DNA of 64,000 bases from Ectothiorhodospiraceae bacterium. GTDB taxonomy: Bacteria; Pseudomonadota; Gammaproteobacteria; Nitrococcales; Aquisalimonadaceae. The translations under genes were made by a program, and so were the position numbers. This document shows positions 9,596-19,409 of the stretch, piece by piece. The stretch spans positions 46,023-110,022 of the forward strand of contig PXAT01000138.1 of assembly GCA_003565775.1 (NCBI GenBank), in the 5' to 3' direction. Below the pieces are notes generated by a model. The model worked only from the letters and a program-made list of their open reading frames with translations. It was not told the origin of the DNA and searched no databases. Positions within the stretch are counted from its first letter, which is position 1; each line of letters starts with the position of its first letter.

Positions 9596-10450
9596 TCACT
9601 GATCACCACCCGAGAGCGCCAGAGCGCGGGCGTAGAGCTGCCGCCGCGGCTGACCACTGAGCCTGGCCGCCACCGCGGCCGCGCGGCTCGCCGGCAGTTC
9701 GGCCAGCAGCACCTGCAACAGATTGTCCTGCTCCAGACGGACCGCGTCGTTGGCGCCGGCTGCGACGGCGCCCGCGACCACGATCACGAACTCGCCCTTG
9801 CACTGCATCGGATCGCCCTCGAGCCAGGCGGCAAGATCCGCCAACGGTGCGCGGCGCACCGTCTCGAAACTCTTGCTGAGCTCGCGCGCGACGGTCGCCG
9901 ACCGCTCGCCACCGAAGGTCGCGGCAAGATCGCGGACACAGGCAAGCACCCGGTGGCTGGACTCGAGCAGCACCAGCGTGCGCGTCTCCTGGCGCAGGGC
10001 CTCCAGCCATTTGCGACGGGCGGTCGGTTTTGCCGGCGGGAAACCCTCGAAGCAGAACCGATCGGTGGGCTGACCGGAAATGGACAGGGCGGCAATGATG
10101 CTGCTGGGCCCGGGCACCGTGCGTACCGGCAGTCCGGCCTCATGCGCCGCGCACACCAGACGATACCCCGGATCGTTGACCAGCGGCGTACCGGCGTCGC
10201 TGACCAGGGCCAGATCGAGGCCCTGCTGCAAGTGCGTGATCAGGCTGACCAGCCGCGCCTCTTCATTGTGCTCATGCAGACTGACCATCTCCGCGCGAAC
10301 GCCATGATGACTCAGCAGGCGCCCCGTATGACGGGTATCCTCTGCCGCCACCAGCGGCACGGCTGCCAGCGTCTGGATGGCGCGCGGACTGATATCGCCG
10401 AGGTTTCCGATCGGCGTCGCCACCACGTAAAGGATTCCGGACTCGGCCAC
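9596..10450 (-). CDS. rsmI: 16S rRNA (cytidine1402-2'-O)-methyltransferase
   Basis: SAM-dependent enzyme that methylates the ribose of C1402, the nucleotide whose base is modified by RsmH. The product is 284 residues. Family motifs are YVVATPIGNLGDISPRA at the N-terminus, AEDTRHTGRLL, and the DAGTPLVNDPG loop. I chose the GTG at 10450 because AGGAGG lies 6-8 bases upstream and the protein then begins at the conserved region; longer readings run into the lpoA promoter and lpoA itself on the other strand. It is divergent from lpoA, as in E. coli. Confidence 0.95.
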   Translation of the reverse strand: MAESGILYVVATPIGNLGDISPRAIQTLAAVPLVAAEDTRHTGRLLSHHGVRAEMVSLHEHNEEARLVSLITHLQQGLDLALVSDAGTPLVNDPGYRLVCAAHEAGLPVRTVPGPSSIIAALSISGQPTDRFCFEGFPPAKPTARRKWLEALRQETRTLVLLESSHRVLACVRDLAATFGGERSATVARELSKSFETVRRAPLADLAAWLEGDPMQCKGEFVIVVAGAVAAGANDAVRLEQDNLLQVLLAELPASRAAAVAARLSGQPRRQLYARALALSGGDQ

Positions 10451-10476
10451 TGGGGTTCCTCCTGGTACTGCCTCAA

Positions 10477-10504
10477 TTGATCCGCGCCGACGGGTTGATA
10501 CACT
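10477..10504 (+). promoter_or_regulatory. Possible promoter for lpoA
   Basis: TTGATC (10477-10482), a 16-base spacer and TACACT (10499-10504) match sigma70 hexamers at four of six positions each. A start near 10511 would give a leader of about 55 bases before the chosen lpoA ATG. Confidence 0.4.
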
Positions 10505-10566
10505 CAGGAAACATGACCGGATCCGCGACCGGATCCGCGCCTCAACATCAGGGATTCCCGCCCACC

Positions 10567-12408
10567 ATGCAAGCGAGCACATCCTCCGCCATCGTTCGTC
10601 TGGTCATCGTCGGCCTGATCCTCGTCGCGCTGGCCGCCTGCGAGACCACACCGCCGCCGGACGCCGAGCCCGAGGCCGCCGAACTGGCTGCCGAAGCCCG
10701 GGCGCGCGGCGATCTCGACCAGGCCCTGGCCCTCTACCGCGAGGCACTGGAGGACACGGAGGACGAACGCGGACGCGCACTGCTGCAACTCCGCACCGCC
10801 GAGATCCTGCTGGCGCAGGGTGAACGCGAGGCGGCCGAGGACCGGCTGGAGGCGGCCCGCCTGGAAGAACCGGATGCACTGGTCGATGATCTGACAGCTG
10901 CACTGCGCGGCCGGTTTGCCATTGACGACAACGAACCTGACGCAGCCCTGGAGCTGGTCAAGCCGCGGCTGCCCGGCGAAGCCGGCGCCCGCGGTCAGCT
11001 CAAGCTGGTGCAGGCGGAGGCCCTGGCCGCTCTCGGGCGGTATCTGGAGAGCGCCGAAGCCTATGGCGAGGCCGAGGATCTGCTGCGTTTGAGCGACGAC
11101 CGGGAGCGTGCTCGCGAGGCACTCTGGCAGGTCCTGATGGATGCGCCGATGAGCGACCTGCAGGAGATCATGCCGCCGCCACCCGATGTGTTCGGTGGCT
11201 GGGTGGAACTCGCCTTTTTCGTGCGCAGCCACCGCTTTGACAGGGAGCGCCTGGAAGAGCAACTGAGCCAGTGGGCCGAGCGGTATGCCGATCATCCGGC
11301 CGGCGAGCGCATTCTTGCCCGCGCCATGGACGAGATGGATCGACCCCGGGTCGCGGCCGGTCGTGTCGTGGTCCTTCTGCCGCTGAGCGGCAATCTGGCC
11401 GACGCCGGGCGTGCCGTCCGTGACGGCATGCTGGCCGCCCATTTCAGTGACAACGGCAGCGATCGCCGCCCGCAGCTGCAGTTCATGGACGTCGGCAGCG
11501 ACGGCAAGGCGCCACGCGACGCATACGAGAATGCGGTGGAATCAGGCGCGGAGTTGATCATCGGTCCGCTGACCCGGGACGACGTCGAAGAGGTCGTTAT
11601 CGGCGGCGACCTGCCAGTGCCGTTACTGGCACTGAACGGTGTCCCGGCCGGCACCACGATCCCGCGAAACCTGTTCCGCTTCGGTCTGATGCCGGAGCAT
11701 GATGCGGCAGCAGCGGGGCGCTTTGCCGCCGCACGCGGTTTCCGCCAGGCGCTGGTTTTCGTGCCGATGGACGACTGGGGGCGCCGCGTGAACGCAGCCT
11801 TCACCGACGCGTTCGAGGCGGCGGGCGGCGAGGTCGTTGCCCGCGAGGCTTATACCAGCGGCGAGCGCGACCACGCCAACACGCTGCGTCGTCTGCTGGG
11901 CGTTTCCGGCAGCCGTGGCAGCGGCGAGGCGCGCATGCGCCAGGACGCGGATATCCTTTTCCTCGGCGCCTTCCCGGACAATGCGCGCATCATCATGCCG
12001 CAGATCGCCTTTCATCACGGGGAAGATCTGCCGGTCATTGCGACCTCGCATGTCTATACCGGCAACCGCGACGACCGCGACAGTGACGTCGAGGGACTGG
12101 TGTTCATGGATGCACCCTGGATGGTGGCCAATGAAGGGCCGGCACCACGCCGGGCCGAGCTGGCCCGCCACTGGGAGCGGCAACTGGCCGATCAGGGCCG
12201 ACTGGTGGCCATGGGGCTCGACACCTACCGGCTGATCCCGCTGCTGCGGCAGGCCCGGGAGGGGCGGCTGGACGACCTCGAAGGGGCCACTGGCACACTG
12301 ACCATGGGCCACGACGGCGAGGTGGTTCGCGAACTGATCCCGGTACGTTTCACGGAGCGTGGCGTGCAGCGTCTGCGTCACGACAACGGCGACGAAAAGC
12401 CGGAGTGA
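10567..12408 (+). CDS. lpoA: Penicillin-binding protein activator LpoA
   Basis: Outer-membrane lipoprotein that reaches through peptidoglycan to stimulate PBP1A. From the ATG at 10567 the 613-residue product begins with a lipoprotein signal peptide ending in LVALAAC (lipidated Cys25). A helical TPR-like region (about 35-260) with many A-E-A repeats follows. The C-terminal half is a periplasmic-binding-protein-like domain beginning with VVVLLPLSGNLADAGRAVRDG. An ATG at 10513 is in frame, but would give an unusually long charged-poor extension before the signal peptide. It heads lpoA-yraN-diaA-dolP, the same order as in E. coli. Confidence 0.93.
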   Translation: MQASTSSAIVRLVIVGLILVALAACETTPPPDAEPEAAELAAEARARGDLDQALALYREALEDTEDERGRALLQLRTAEILLAQGEREAAEDRLEAARLEEPDALVDDLTAALRGRFAIDDNEPDAALELVKPRLPGEAGARGQLKLVQAEALAALGRYLESAEAYGEAEDLLRLSDDRERAREALWQVLMDAPMSDLQEIMPPPPDVFGGWVELAFFVRSHRFDRERLEEQLSQWAERYADHPAGERILARAMDEMDRPRVAAGRVVVLLPLSGNLADAGRAVRDGMLAAHFSDNGSDRRPQLQFMDVGSDGKAPRDAYENAVESGAELIIGPLTRDDVEEVVIGGDLPVPLLALNGVPAGTTIPRNLFRFGLMPEHDAAAAGRFAAARGFRQALVFVPMDDWGRRVNAAFTDAFEAAGGEVVAREAYTSGERDHANTLRRLLGVSGSRGSGEARMRQDADILFLGAFPDNARIIMPQIAFHHGEDLPVIATSHVYTGNRDDRDSDVEGLVFMDAPWMVANEGPAPRRAELARHWERQLADQGRLVAMGLDTYRLIPLLRQAREGRLDDLEGATGTLTMGHDGEVVRELIPVRFTERGVQRLRHDNGDEKPE

Positions 12409-12764
12409 GCGAACGCCAGACCACGCGCGAACAGGGTCAGCTGGCCGAATCCCGGGCCCGCGCCTTCCTCGAGCAATCAGGGCTGACGCTGCTCGACGAA
12501 AACTGGCAGGCCCGTTGCGGAGAGCTGGACCTGGTCATGCGCGACGGCGAGACCATCGTCTTCGTCGAAGTTCGCTACCGCAGCTCTCCGACCTGGGCCG
12601 ATGGTGCCACCACCGTGGATAAACGTAAGCAGGCACGGCTGATCCGGACCGCCCAGCTCTGGCTGCAACGACACGGTAATCCGGATCGTCCCTGCCGCTT
12701 CGACGTGGTCAGCCTCGGGCGTCAGGCAACCCCCGACTGGATCATCAACGCCTTCGGCGAGTAA
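12405..12764 (+). CDS. yraN: YraN family protein (UPF0102)
   Basis: A 119-residue protein of the YraN family, which has the fold of restriction-endonuclease-like nucleases; its cellular role is not settled. The PD-(D/E)xK-type core is visible: E in ARCGELDLVMRDG (about 36-48), then the FVEVRYR motif with the family V-E-V-(K/R) position. The start is a GTG overlapping the lpoA stop codon. The neighbours are those found in E. coli. Confidence 0.93.
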   Translation: MSERQTTREQGQLAESRARAFLEQSGLTLLDENWQARCGELDLVMRDGETIVFVEVRYRSSPTWADGATTVDKRKQARLIRTAQLWLQRHGNPDRPCRFDVVSLGRQATPDWIINAFGE

Positions 12765-12817
12765 ACGGGACCCGGCGATTGACCCGGGCCTCCGCTCTTC
12801 CTGCACACGACGCGTGA

Positions 12818-14066
<1,249 letters not shown>

Positions 14067-14091
14067 CGCCCGGCCCGGACGACATGATCCC

Positions 14092-14508
14092 CTACTTCAC
14101 CACCCGCAGATGCGGACGACTGTCAGGGGAGCTGCTGTCGCCGCTACCATCCGATGAACCATCCGGCGGCGGCGCGCCGTCATCGCTGTCACTGAACAGC
14201 ATGCCCTGGCCATTCTCACGCGCATAGATCGCGGTGATTGCCGGCGTCGGCACCCAGACATCCCTCGGTTCGCCGGCGAATCGGCCGCTGAAGAACACCG
14301 CTTCCATACCGAGATCGAGATCACGCACGGCCCGCGGCGAGATGTTCAGCACCAGACGGCCGTTATCAACGTACTCCAGCGGCGCCTGCAATTCGGAATG
14401 ATCCGCATCCACCAGCAGGTACGGCGTCAGCCCGTTGTCGACGATCCAGTCGTACAGCGCACGGATCAGGTAGGGGCGGCTCGAGGTCATTGTCGGGCTG
14501 CTGGACAT
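14092..14508 (-). CDS. sspB: ClpXP protease adaptor SspB
   Basis: SspB delivers ssrA-tagged and other substrates to ClpXP. The 138-residue product has the globular substrate-binding domain starting RPYLIRALYDWIVDNGLTP, then a low-complexity Ser/Asp/Gly linker (about 105-130). The C-terminal tail RPHLRVVK is nearly the E. coli ClpX-binding XB peptide (ALRVVK). That tail makes the assignment firm. The ATG at 14508 lies two bases beyond the sspA stop; an inner ATG at residue 7 is also possible. Confidence 0.95.
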   Translation of the reverse strand: MSSSPTMTSSRPYLIRALYDWIVDNGLTPYLLVDADHSELQAPLEYVDNGRLVLNISPRAVRDLDLGMEAVFFSGRFAGEPRDVWVPTPAITAIYARENGQGMLFSDSDDGAPPPDGSSDGSGDSSSPDSRPHLRVVK

Positions 14509-14510
14509 GG

Positions 14511-15134
14511 TCAGACCCGCATGGTCCGTTCCACATCGCTCAGGCTTTCCTGGAACGAGGTCCGGGCGAACAGGCGTTCGGCGTAGCTGGTCAGCGCCGG
14601 CGCCTTGTCACCGACGTCGATGCCGTAGCGCGGCAGACGCCAGAGCAGCGGTGCCAGTGCACAATCCATCACCGACAGCTCGTCACTGAGGAAAAACTCC
14701 GCCTGTTCGAACAACTCATCGCTGGCGATCAGGCTTTCCCGCAGGACCTTGCGATGCTTGGTCAGTCCGGCACCGGACGTGTTGTCCAGCGCATGCAGCA
14801 CCGAATACCAGTCGTTCTCGATGCGATGCAGGGCCAGCCGCGCCTTTGCGCGCGAGACCGGGTCGATCGGCATCAGCGGCGGATGCGGAAACCGCTCATC
14901 AAGATATTCGACAATGGTACGGGTGTCGTACAGTGACAGATCGCGATCCACCAGGGTCGGCACACCGCCATAGGGGTTGAGGTCGATCAGGTCTTCCGGC
15001 ACCGCCGCCATGTCCACGGAATGGATATCGACAGTGATGCCCTTCTCCGCGAGGACAAACCGAATACGGTGGCTGTAGGGACAGCTGGCACCGGAAAACA
15101 GGGTCATGATGGAACGTTTATTCACAGCAGCCAT
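14511..15134 (-). CDS. sspA: Stringent starvation protein A
   Basis: RNA-polymerase-associated protein with a glutathione-S-transferase fold that acts in stationary phase and acid stress. The 207-residue product has a thioredoxin-like N-terminal half with the TLFSGASCPYSHRIRFVLAE motif (about 11-30) and the PYGGVPTLVDRDL cis-proline region, then a helical C-terminal half. It is co-directional with sspB downstream and lies after petABC, an arrangement also found in Pseudomonas. A strong terminator separates it from petC, so it probably has its own promoter in the 125 bases upstream, where I see no clear hexamers. Confidence 0.95.
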   Translation of the reverse strand: MAAVNKRSIMTLFSGASCPYSHRIRFVLAEKGITVDIHSVDMAAVPEDLIDLNPYGGVPTLVDRDLSLYDTRTIVEYLDERFPHPPLMPIDPVSRAKARLALHRIENDWYSVLHALDNTSGAGLTKHRKVLRESLIASDELFEQAEFFLSDELSVMDCALAPLLWRLPRYGIDVGDKAPALTSYAERLFARTSFQESLSDVERTMRV

Positions 15135-15259
15135 CAGGCGCTCCCTAATCGGGTCGGAGAGTGGGTCGACGCTGAGGCGTCGCGGGCTCCGGCCCTCGAT
15201 GGATCCGAGCCGGAAACCGCTTCATTGCAGTCATTCGGACCAGAGTCGGAAAAACGGAA

Positions 15260-15292
15260 ACCGGCACGGGCCGCGAGGCGGCCCGTGCCGGT
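15260..15292 (-). terminator. Terminator of petABC
   Basis: A perfect 15-base-pair GC-rich stem (15260-15274 with 15278-15292) has a 3-base loop. On the minus strand it is followed by TTCCGTTTTTCC. It begins 18 bases after the petC stop codon and is the most canonical Rho-independent terminator in the window. Confidence 0.88.
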
Positions 15293-15310
15293 GGCTCACC
15301 AAAGCCGGAG

Positions 15311-16039
15311 CTAGTGTACGTCTTTCCAGTATTCCTTTTTCAGCAGGTAGGTAATACCCAGCAAGATGAACAGGAAGATCAGGACATACACGCCCAGACG
15401 CTGGCGCTCGGCTTTCACCGGCTCGGCCATGTAATCCATGAAATTGGTGATGTCGCGCGTAAAGCGGCGATACTCGGCCGGGCTCATCATGCCGGCCTCG
15501 TTCAGTTCGAAGCCGACCAGCCGTTCTTCGCCGTTGACCTCTTCGCGCACCGGATCAGGCAGGCCCTGCAGCTCCTGCAGCACGTGTGGCATCGAAACGT
15601 TGGAGATCACCGTATTGTTGACCCCGAGCGGCCGTCCCTCGTCCCTGTAGAAGCCGTTCAGGAACGTGTAGACCCAGTCCGGGCCATGCCGGCGGGCGGT
15701 CATGGTCAGATCCGGGGCGGCCACGCCGAACCAGTCCTCGGCGTCCTCACTGGTCATGGCATTGCGCATGACATCCACGGCCTGTACGCCAGGCATGAAG
15801 ATCAGAAACTCTTCCACGTCCTCGTCGCTCAGCCCCAGATCCCGGGCCACGCGGTTGTAACGCATCAGTTCCGCCTGGTGACAGGCCATGCAGTAGTTGG
15901 CAAAGGCCTGCGCACCCCGCTGCAGCGACTCCTTGTCGTGCGGATCCACATCCGCACTCATCTTGCCGTTGACCGGTGCGGCACCCGCAGACAGCGCCGG
16001 CACCAGGGCGAGGATCAGAATCATCAGGAATGTCTTCAT
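15311..16039 (-). CDS. petC: Cytochrome c1 of the bc1 complex
   Basis: Membrane-anchored c-type cytochrome that passes electrons from the Rieske protein to soluble cytochrome c. The 242-residue product has a cleavable signal peptide (about 1-21) and a single haem attachment motif C50-M-A-C53-H54. The family motif ARRHGPDWVYTFLNGFY follows, and there is a C-terminal membrane anchor (about 217-234) ending in KKEYWKDVH. Its ATG overlaps the petB stop. It is a free-standing cytochrome c1 rather than the cytochrome b-c1 fusion found in some bacteria. Confidence 0.96.
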   Translation of the reverse strand: MKTFLMILILALVPALSAGAAPVNGKMSADVDPHDKESLQRGAQAFANYCMACHQAELMRYNRVARDLGLSDEDVEEFLIFMPGVQAVDVMRNAMTSEDAEDWFGVAAPDLTMTARRHGPDWVYTFLNGFYRDEGRPLGVNNTVISNVSMPHVLQELQGLPDPVREEVNGEERLVGFELNEAGMMSPAEYRRFTRDITNFMDYMAEPVKAERQRLGVYVLIFLFILLGITYLLKKEYWKDVH

Positions 16040-17277
16040 GGCATTGTCACCCTTTCCGGTACCGGCCGGGTTTTCTCGAGACCGAAGTAGGTGTAGACCC
16101 ACAGGAACAAGAAGTAACCGAAGTAAATGGCGGTAAAGATGCGAGCCAGCATCGTGTAAAGACCCGTAGCCGGTTGCAGCCCGAGATAACCGAGCACCAC
16201 GAAGCTGAGGAAAAACAACATCAGGGCAACCTTGTAGCCCAGGCCGCGATAGCGGATCGAGCGTACCTTGCCGCGATCGATCCACGGCAGGAAGAACAGG
16301 ATCATGACTGCCGCGCCCATCACCACGACCCCGCCGAAACTGTCCGGAATCGCGCGCAACATCGCGTAATGCGGCGTGAAGTACCAGACCGGCGCGATGT
16401 GATCCGGCGTCACCTGAGGATTGGCCGGCTCGAAGTTCGGCGCCTCCAGGAACAGGCCGAAGAACTCGGGCATGTAGAACAGGATGATCGAGAAGAAGAT
16501 CAGGAACACCACCAGGCCGAAGGTATCCTTGACCGTGTAGTACGGGTGGAAGCGGATACCGTCCTTCGGCGTGCCGTCCTCGGCCTTGTTCTGCTTGATT
16601 TCGACCCCGTCCGGGTTGTTCGAACCGACCTCGTGCAGCGCCAGGATGTGCGCGACCACCAGACCGATGATCGCCAGCGGCAGCCCCACCACGTGCAGCG
16701 CGAAGAAGCGGTTCAGCGTGATCTCGGAGATGACGTAATCACCGCGGATCCAGAGTGCGAGATCGCTGCCGATCACCGGAATGGCGCCAAACAGGGAGAT
16801 GATCACCTGAGCACCCCAGAACGACATCTGACCCCAGGGCAGCATGTAGCCGAAGAAGGCCTCGGCCATCAGCGCCAGGTAGATCAGCACGCCGAACACC
16901 CAGAGCAGCTCGCGCGGCTTCTGATAGGAGCCGTACAGCAGCGCCCTGGCCATGTGCAGATAGACGACAACGAAAAAGGCCGACGCGCCGGTGGAATGGA
17001 TGTAACGCATCAGCCAGCCCCATTCCACATCACGCATGATGTACTCGACCGACTGAAACGCGCGATCGGCGGACGGCTGGTAATTCATGGTCAGCCAGAT
17101 GCCGGACAGGATCTGGATGACCAGCACCACCAGCGCCAGCGAGCCGAAGTAGTACCAGAAGTTGAAGTTTTTCGGCGCGTAGTACTCGCCGATATGCTCA
17201 TTCCACAACTTGGTTGCGGGAAAGCGCGCGTCGACCCAGCCCATGAGGCCGCCGGAACCCGTCTTCGTCTCGCTCAT
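16036..17277 (-). CDS. petB: Cytochrome b of the bc1 complex
   Basis: Eight-helix subunit that carries both quinone sites and two haems b. The 413-residue product shows the paired haem histidines in helix B (HSTGASAFFVVVYLHMAR) and helix D (ALHVVGLPLAIIGLVVAH), each pair 13 residues apart. The quinol-site loop reads PVWY (in HIAPVWYFTPHY) where many bc1 complexes have PEWY. The start ATG overlaps the petA stop (TAATG). It is the middle gene of petABC. Confidence 0.97.
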   Translation of the reverse strand: MSETKTGSGGLMGWVDARFPATKLWNEHIGEYYAPKNFNFWYYFGSLALVVLVIQILSGIWLTMNYQPSADRAFQSVEYIMRDVEWGWLMRYIHSTGASAFFVVVYLHMARALLYGSYQKPRELLWVFGVLIYLALMAEAFFGYMLPWGQMSFWGAQVIISLFGAIPVIGSDLALWIRGDYVISEITLNRFFALHVVGLPLAIIGLVVAHILALHEVGSNNPDGVEIKQNKAEDGTPKDGIRFHPYYTVKDTFGLVVFLIFFSIILFYMPEFFGLFLEAPNFEPANPQVTPDHIAPVWYFTPHYAMLRAIPDSFGGVVVMGAAVMILFFLPWIDRGKVRSIRYRGLGYKVALMLFFLSFVVLGYLGLQPATGLYTMLARIFTAIYFGYFLFLWVYTYFGLEKTRPVPERVTMP

Positions 17278-17870
17278 TAGGCCTCTCCCTCGTCTTCGCC
17301 GATGAGGACCGTGTTGTCATCGATGAAATAGTACGGCGGCACCTCGAGGTTGGTGGGTGCCGGAACGCCGGAATAGACCCGTCCGGCCAGATCGAAATAC
17401 GAGCCGTGGCACGGGCAGAAGAAGCCACCATGCCAGTCACGGTCAATGCCGGCCGGACGTTCGTCGGGGCGGAACAGCGGCGAGCAGCCGAGATGGGTGC
17501 AGATGCCGACCATCACCATGATTTCCGGCTTGATCGAGCGGTGCTTGTTCTGCGCATATTCGGGTTGCTGCGGCTGATTCGATTCCGGATCACGCAGCAC
17601 GCCCTCGAGCTTGTCGAGATCGCTGATGTTGTCCTCGGTGCGCTTGAACACCCACACCGGGTTGCCACGCCAGACGACGTTGACCAGCTGGCCCGGCTCC
17701 AGTTGCGAAATGTCGACCTCCACGGGTGCACCGGCAGCCTGCGCACGCGCGCTCGGCTTCCAATAGGAGAGGAAGGGAACTGCCAAGAAGGCCGCACCGA
17801 CACCGCCGACCACGCCTGTTGTCGCGGTCAGGAACCGGCGTCTGCTCTTGTCTGCGCCATCCTGATTCAT
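17277..17870 (-). CDS. petA: Rieske iron-sulfur subunit of the bc1 complex
   Basis: Carries the 2Fe-2S cluster that accepts electrons from quinol. The 197-residue product starts with a twin-arginine signal-anchor (RRRFL at about 10-14, hydrophobic 16-35). Cluster ligands are in CTHLGC (124-129) and CPCHGS (152-157). A GREF-like AGAPVEVDISQLEPGQ segment precedes the head domain. The start MNQDGADK has GGGAG upstream; longer in-frame readings extend into the region shared with the divergent protease gene and are not supported. Confidence 0.95.
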   Translation of the reverse strand: MNQDGADKSRRRFLTATTGVVGGVGAAFLAVPFLSYWKPSARAQAAGAPVEVDISQLEPGQLVNVVWRGNPVWVFKRTEDNISDLDKLEGVLRDPESNQPQQPEYAQNKHRSIKPEIMVMVGICTHLGCSPLFRPDERPAGIDRDWHGGFFCPCHGSYFDLAGRVYSGVPAPTNLEVPPYYFIDDNTVLIGEDEGEA

Positions 17871-18186
17871 CTGGAACTCCCTGCTTGGATAAAAGCAATT
17901 CGGACTGGTTGCCGAAAACTGGCCCGGGTTCGGAAGGAAAGCCGGGTGAGGCGGACACACGTCGACCAATGTCCACACAGGACACGGCGCGTAAGGATCC
18001 AACATCCGCCCTGCCGGGTCAAGGTAAAGCAGCCCGGCGGAGGGCCTTGCAGTGCAGTTCATGCTAGAGTTTTTCGCGGGTTTTTTACAGTGGTCGGGGA
18101 ATGGTTCCGGGCGTGCCACGGGCACCATCCTGCTCGTCAGCGGTTTGCCCCTGTCAGGTGCCACCAGGAGATCAGGAAAAGTCATC
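17871..18186 (+). other. Divergent intergenic region petA / degS
   Basis: 316 bases between divergent genes; no gene is visible. Promoters for petABC and the protease must lie here or nearby. The best candidate for the plus direction is TGCTAGAGT (18062-18070), an extended -10 with no matching -35. For the minus strand I find no convincing hexamer pair. Confidence 0.4.
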
Positions 18187-19377
18187 ATGCAGGCCCGTCG
18201 CGTCATACGCTTTCTGCTCGGATATGTGCTGCTCGGCGCGCTGGTCGCGGCAGGCATCCTTTGGCTCTATCCGGAATGGTCCGGTTCCGAGCCCCCGTCG
18301 CGAGTCGTGGAACTGCGCGAGGCACCGGTGAGTGCCGACGCCGATGACCGGGCGAGACGGCAGAGCGGGCCCGTTTCCTATGCCGATGCTGTCGACATGG
18401 CGGCACCCGCTGTGGTGAACATCTTTACCAGCAAGCAGCTCAGCCGCGAGGATCATCCCCTCCACGACGACCCGATGTTCCGGCATTTCTTCGGTGACGG
18501 CGGGCCTGAAGAGGATACCCGGCGGCCGCAGCAGACCGAGACCAATCTCGGTTCCGGTGTCATCGTCAGCGACAGTGGCTTCATCCTGACCAACAATCAC
18601 GTCATCGACGGTGCCGACGAGATCCAGGTCGCGCTGGCCGACGGCCGCTCTGCCGTCGCCGAGGTGGTCGGCACCGATCCGGAAACCGATCTGGCAGTCC
18701 TGCGCATCGAGCTGGACGATCTGCCGGTGATCACCCTGGGGCGTTCCGAGGATGCGCGGGTCGGCGACGTGGCGCTGGTCATCGGCAACCCCTTCGGCGT
18801 CGGCCAGACGGTGACTCAGGGCATTATCAGCGCGACCGGGCGCAGCCAACTCGGCCTCTCCACCTTCGAGAACTTCATCCAGACCGACGCCGCCATCAAT
18901 CCGGGCAACTCCGGTGGCGCCCTGATCAATGCCATGGGTGACATGGTTGGCCTGAACACGGCCATTTTCTCGGGCTCCGGCGGTTCTCACGGTATCGGCT
19001 TCGCGATTCCGGCAGAGCTCGCTCAGGGCGTCATGGAGAGCATTATCGAAACCGGCCGCGTGGTCCGCGGCTGGGCCGGGGTCGAGGTTCAGAACCTGAC
19101 CCGGCAACTGGCGGAATCGTTTGCGCTGGATCGGCCGCGCGGCGTGCTGGTGGCCGGTGTCATGCGCGGTGGCCCGGCGGACCGGGCCGGCTTGCGTCCC
19201 GGCGACCTGATCCTCGAGATCGAGGGCGAGACCGTGCGCAACGCCCAGGATCTGCTGCGTCTGGTCACCGAGCGGGCACCCGGTCAGACGCTGGCGGTCA
19301 GCGGGGTCAGCGATGGCGAGGCGGTGGACTGGAGCGTGCAGGTGCGGGAACGACCGCGTCTGGAAGAGATGCGATAA
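18187..19377 (+). CDS. degS: DegS/AlgW-type periplasmic serine protease
   Basis: Trypsin-like HtrA-family protease anchored in the inner membrane. The 396-residue product has one N-terminal membrane helix (about 8-28) with no cleavage site, the catalytic triad H138 (TNNHVIDG), D168 (ETDLAVL) and S242 (NPGNSGG), and a single C-terminal PDZ domain (from about 295). One PDZ plus an anchor fits DegS/AlgW, which cleaves the anti-sigma factor RseA when misfolded porins accumulate; DegP/MucD would have two PDZ domains. It is divergent from petA and converges with hisC. Its upstream ATG alternatives lack a signal anchor at the right place. Confidence 0.92.
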   Translation: MQARRVIRFLLGYVLLGALVAAGILWLYPEWSGSEPPSRVVELREAPVSADADDRARRQSGPVSYADAVDMAAPAVVNIFTSKQLSREDHPLHDDPMFRHFFGDGGPEEDTRRPQQTETNLGSGVIVSDSGFILTNNHVIDGADEIQVALADGRSAVAEVVGTDPETDLAVLRIELDDLPVITLGRSEDARVGDVALVIGNPFGVGQTVTQGIISATGRSQLGLSTFENFIQTDAAINPGNSGGALINAMGDMVGLNTAIFSGSGGSHGIGFAIPAELAQGVMESIIETGRVVRGWAGVEVQNLTRQLAESFALDRPRGVLVAGVMRGGPADRAGLRPGDLILEIEGETVRNAQDLLRLVTERAPGQTLAVSGVSDGEAVDWSVQVRERPRLEEMR

Positions 19378-19409
19378 GTCGCGACACCCCGGCAAGATGC
19401 AACCCGCGC

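Noticed and set aside
8832..9602. 256-codon plus-strand frame across the mraZ promoter and rnpB
   Set aside because: It covers a conserved structural RNA on the other strand; the reading is accidental.
17871..18186. sigmaE-type promoter for the DegS-like protease
   Set aside because: No GAACTT-like -35 with a TCTGA-like -10 is visible at the proper distance.
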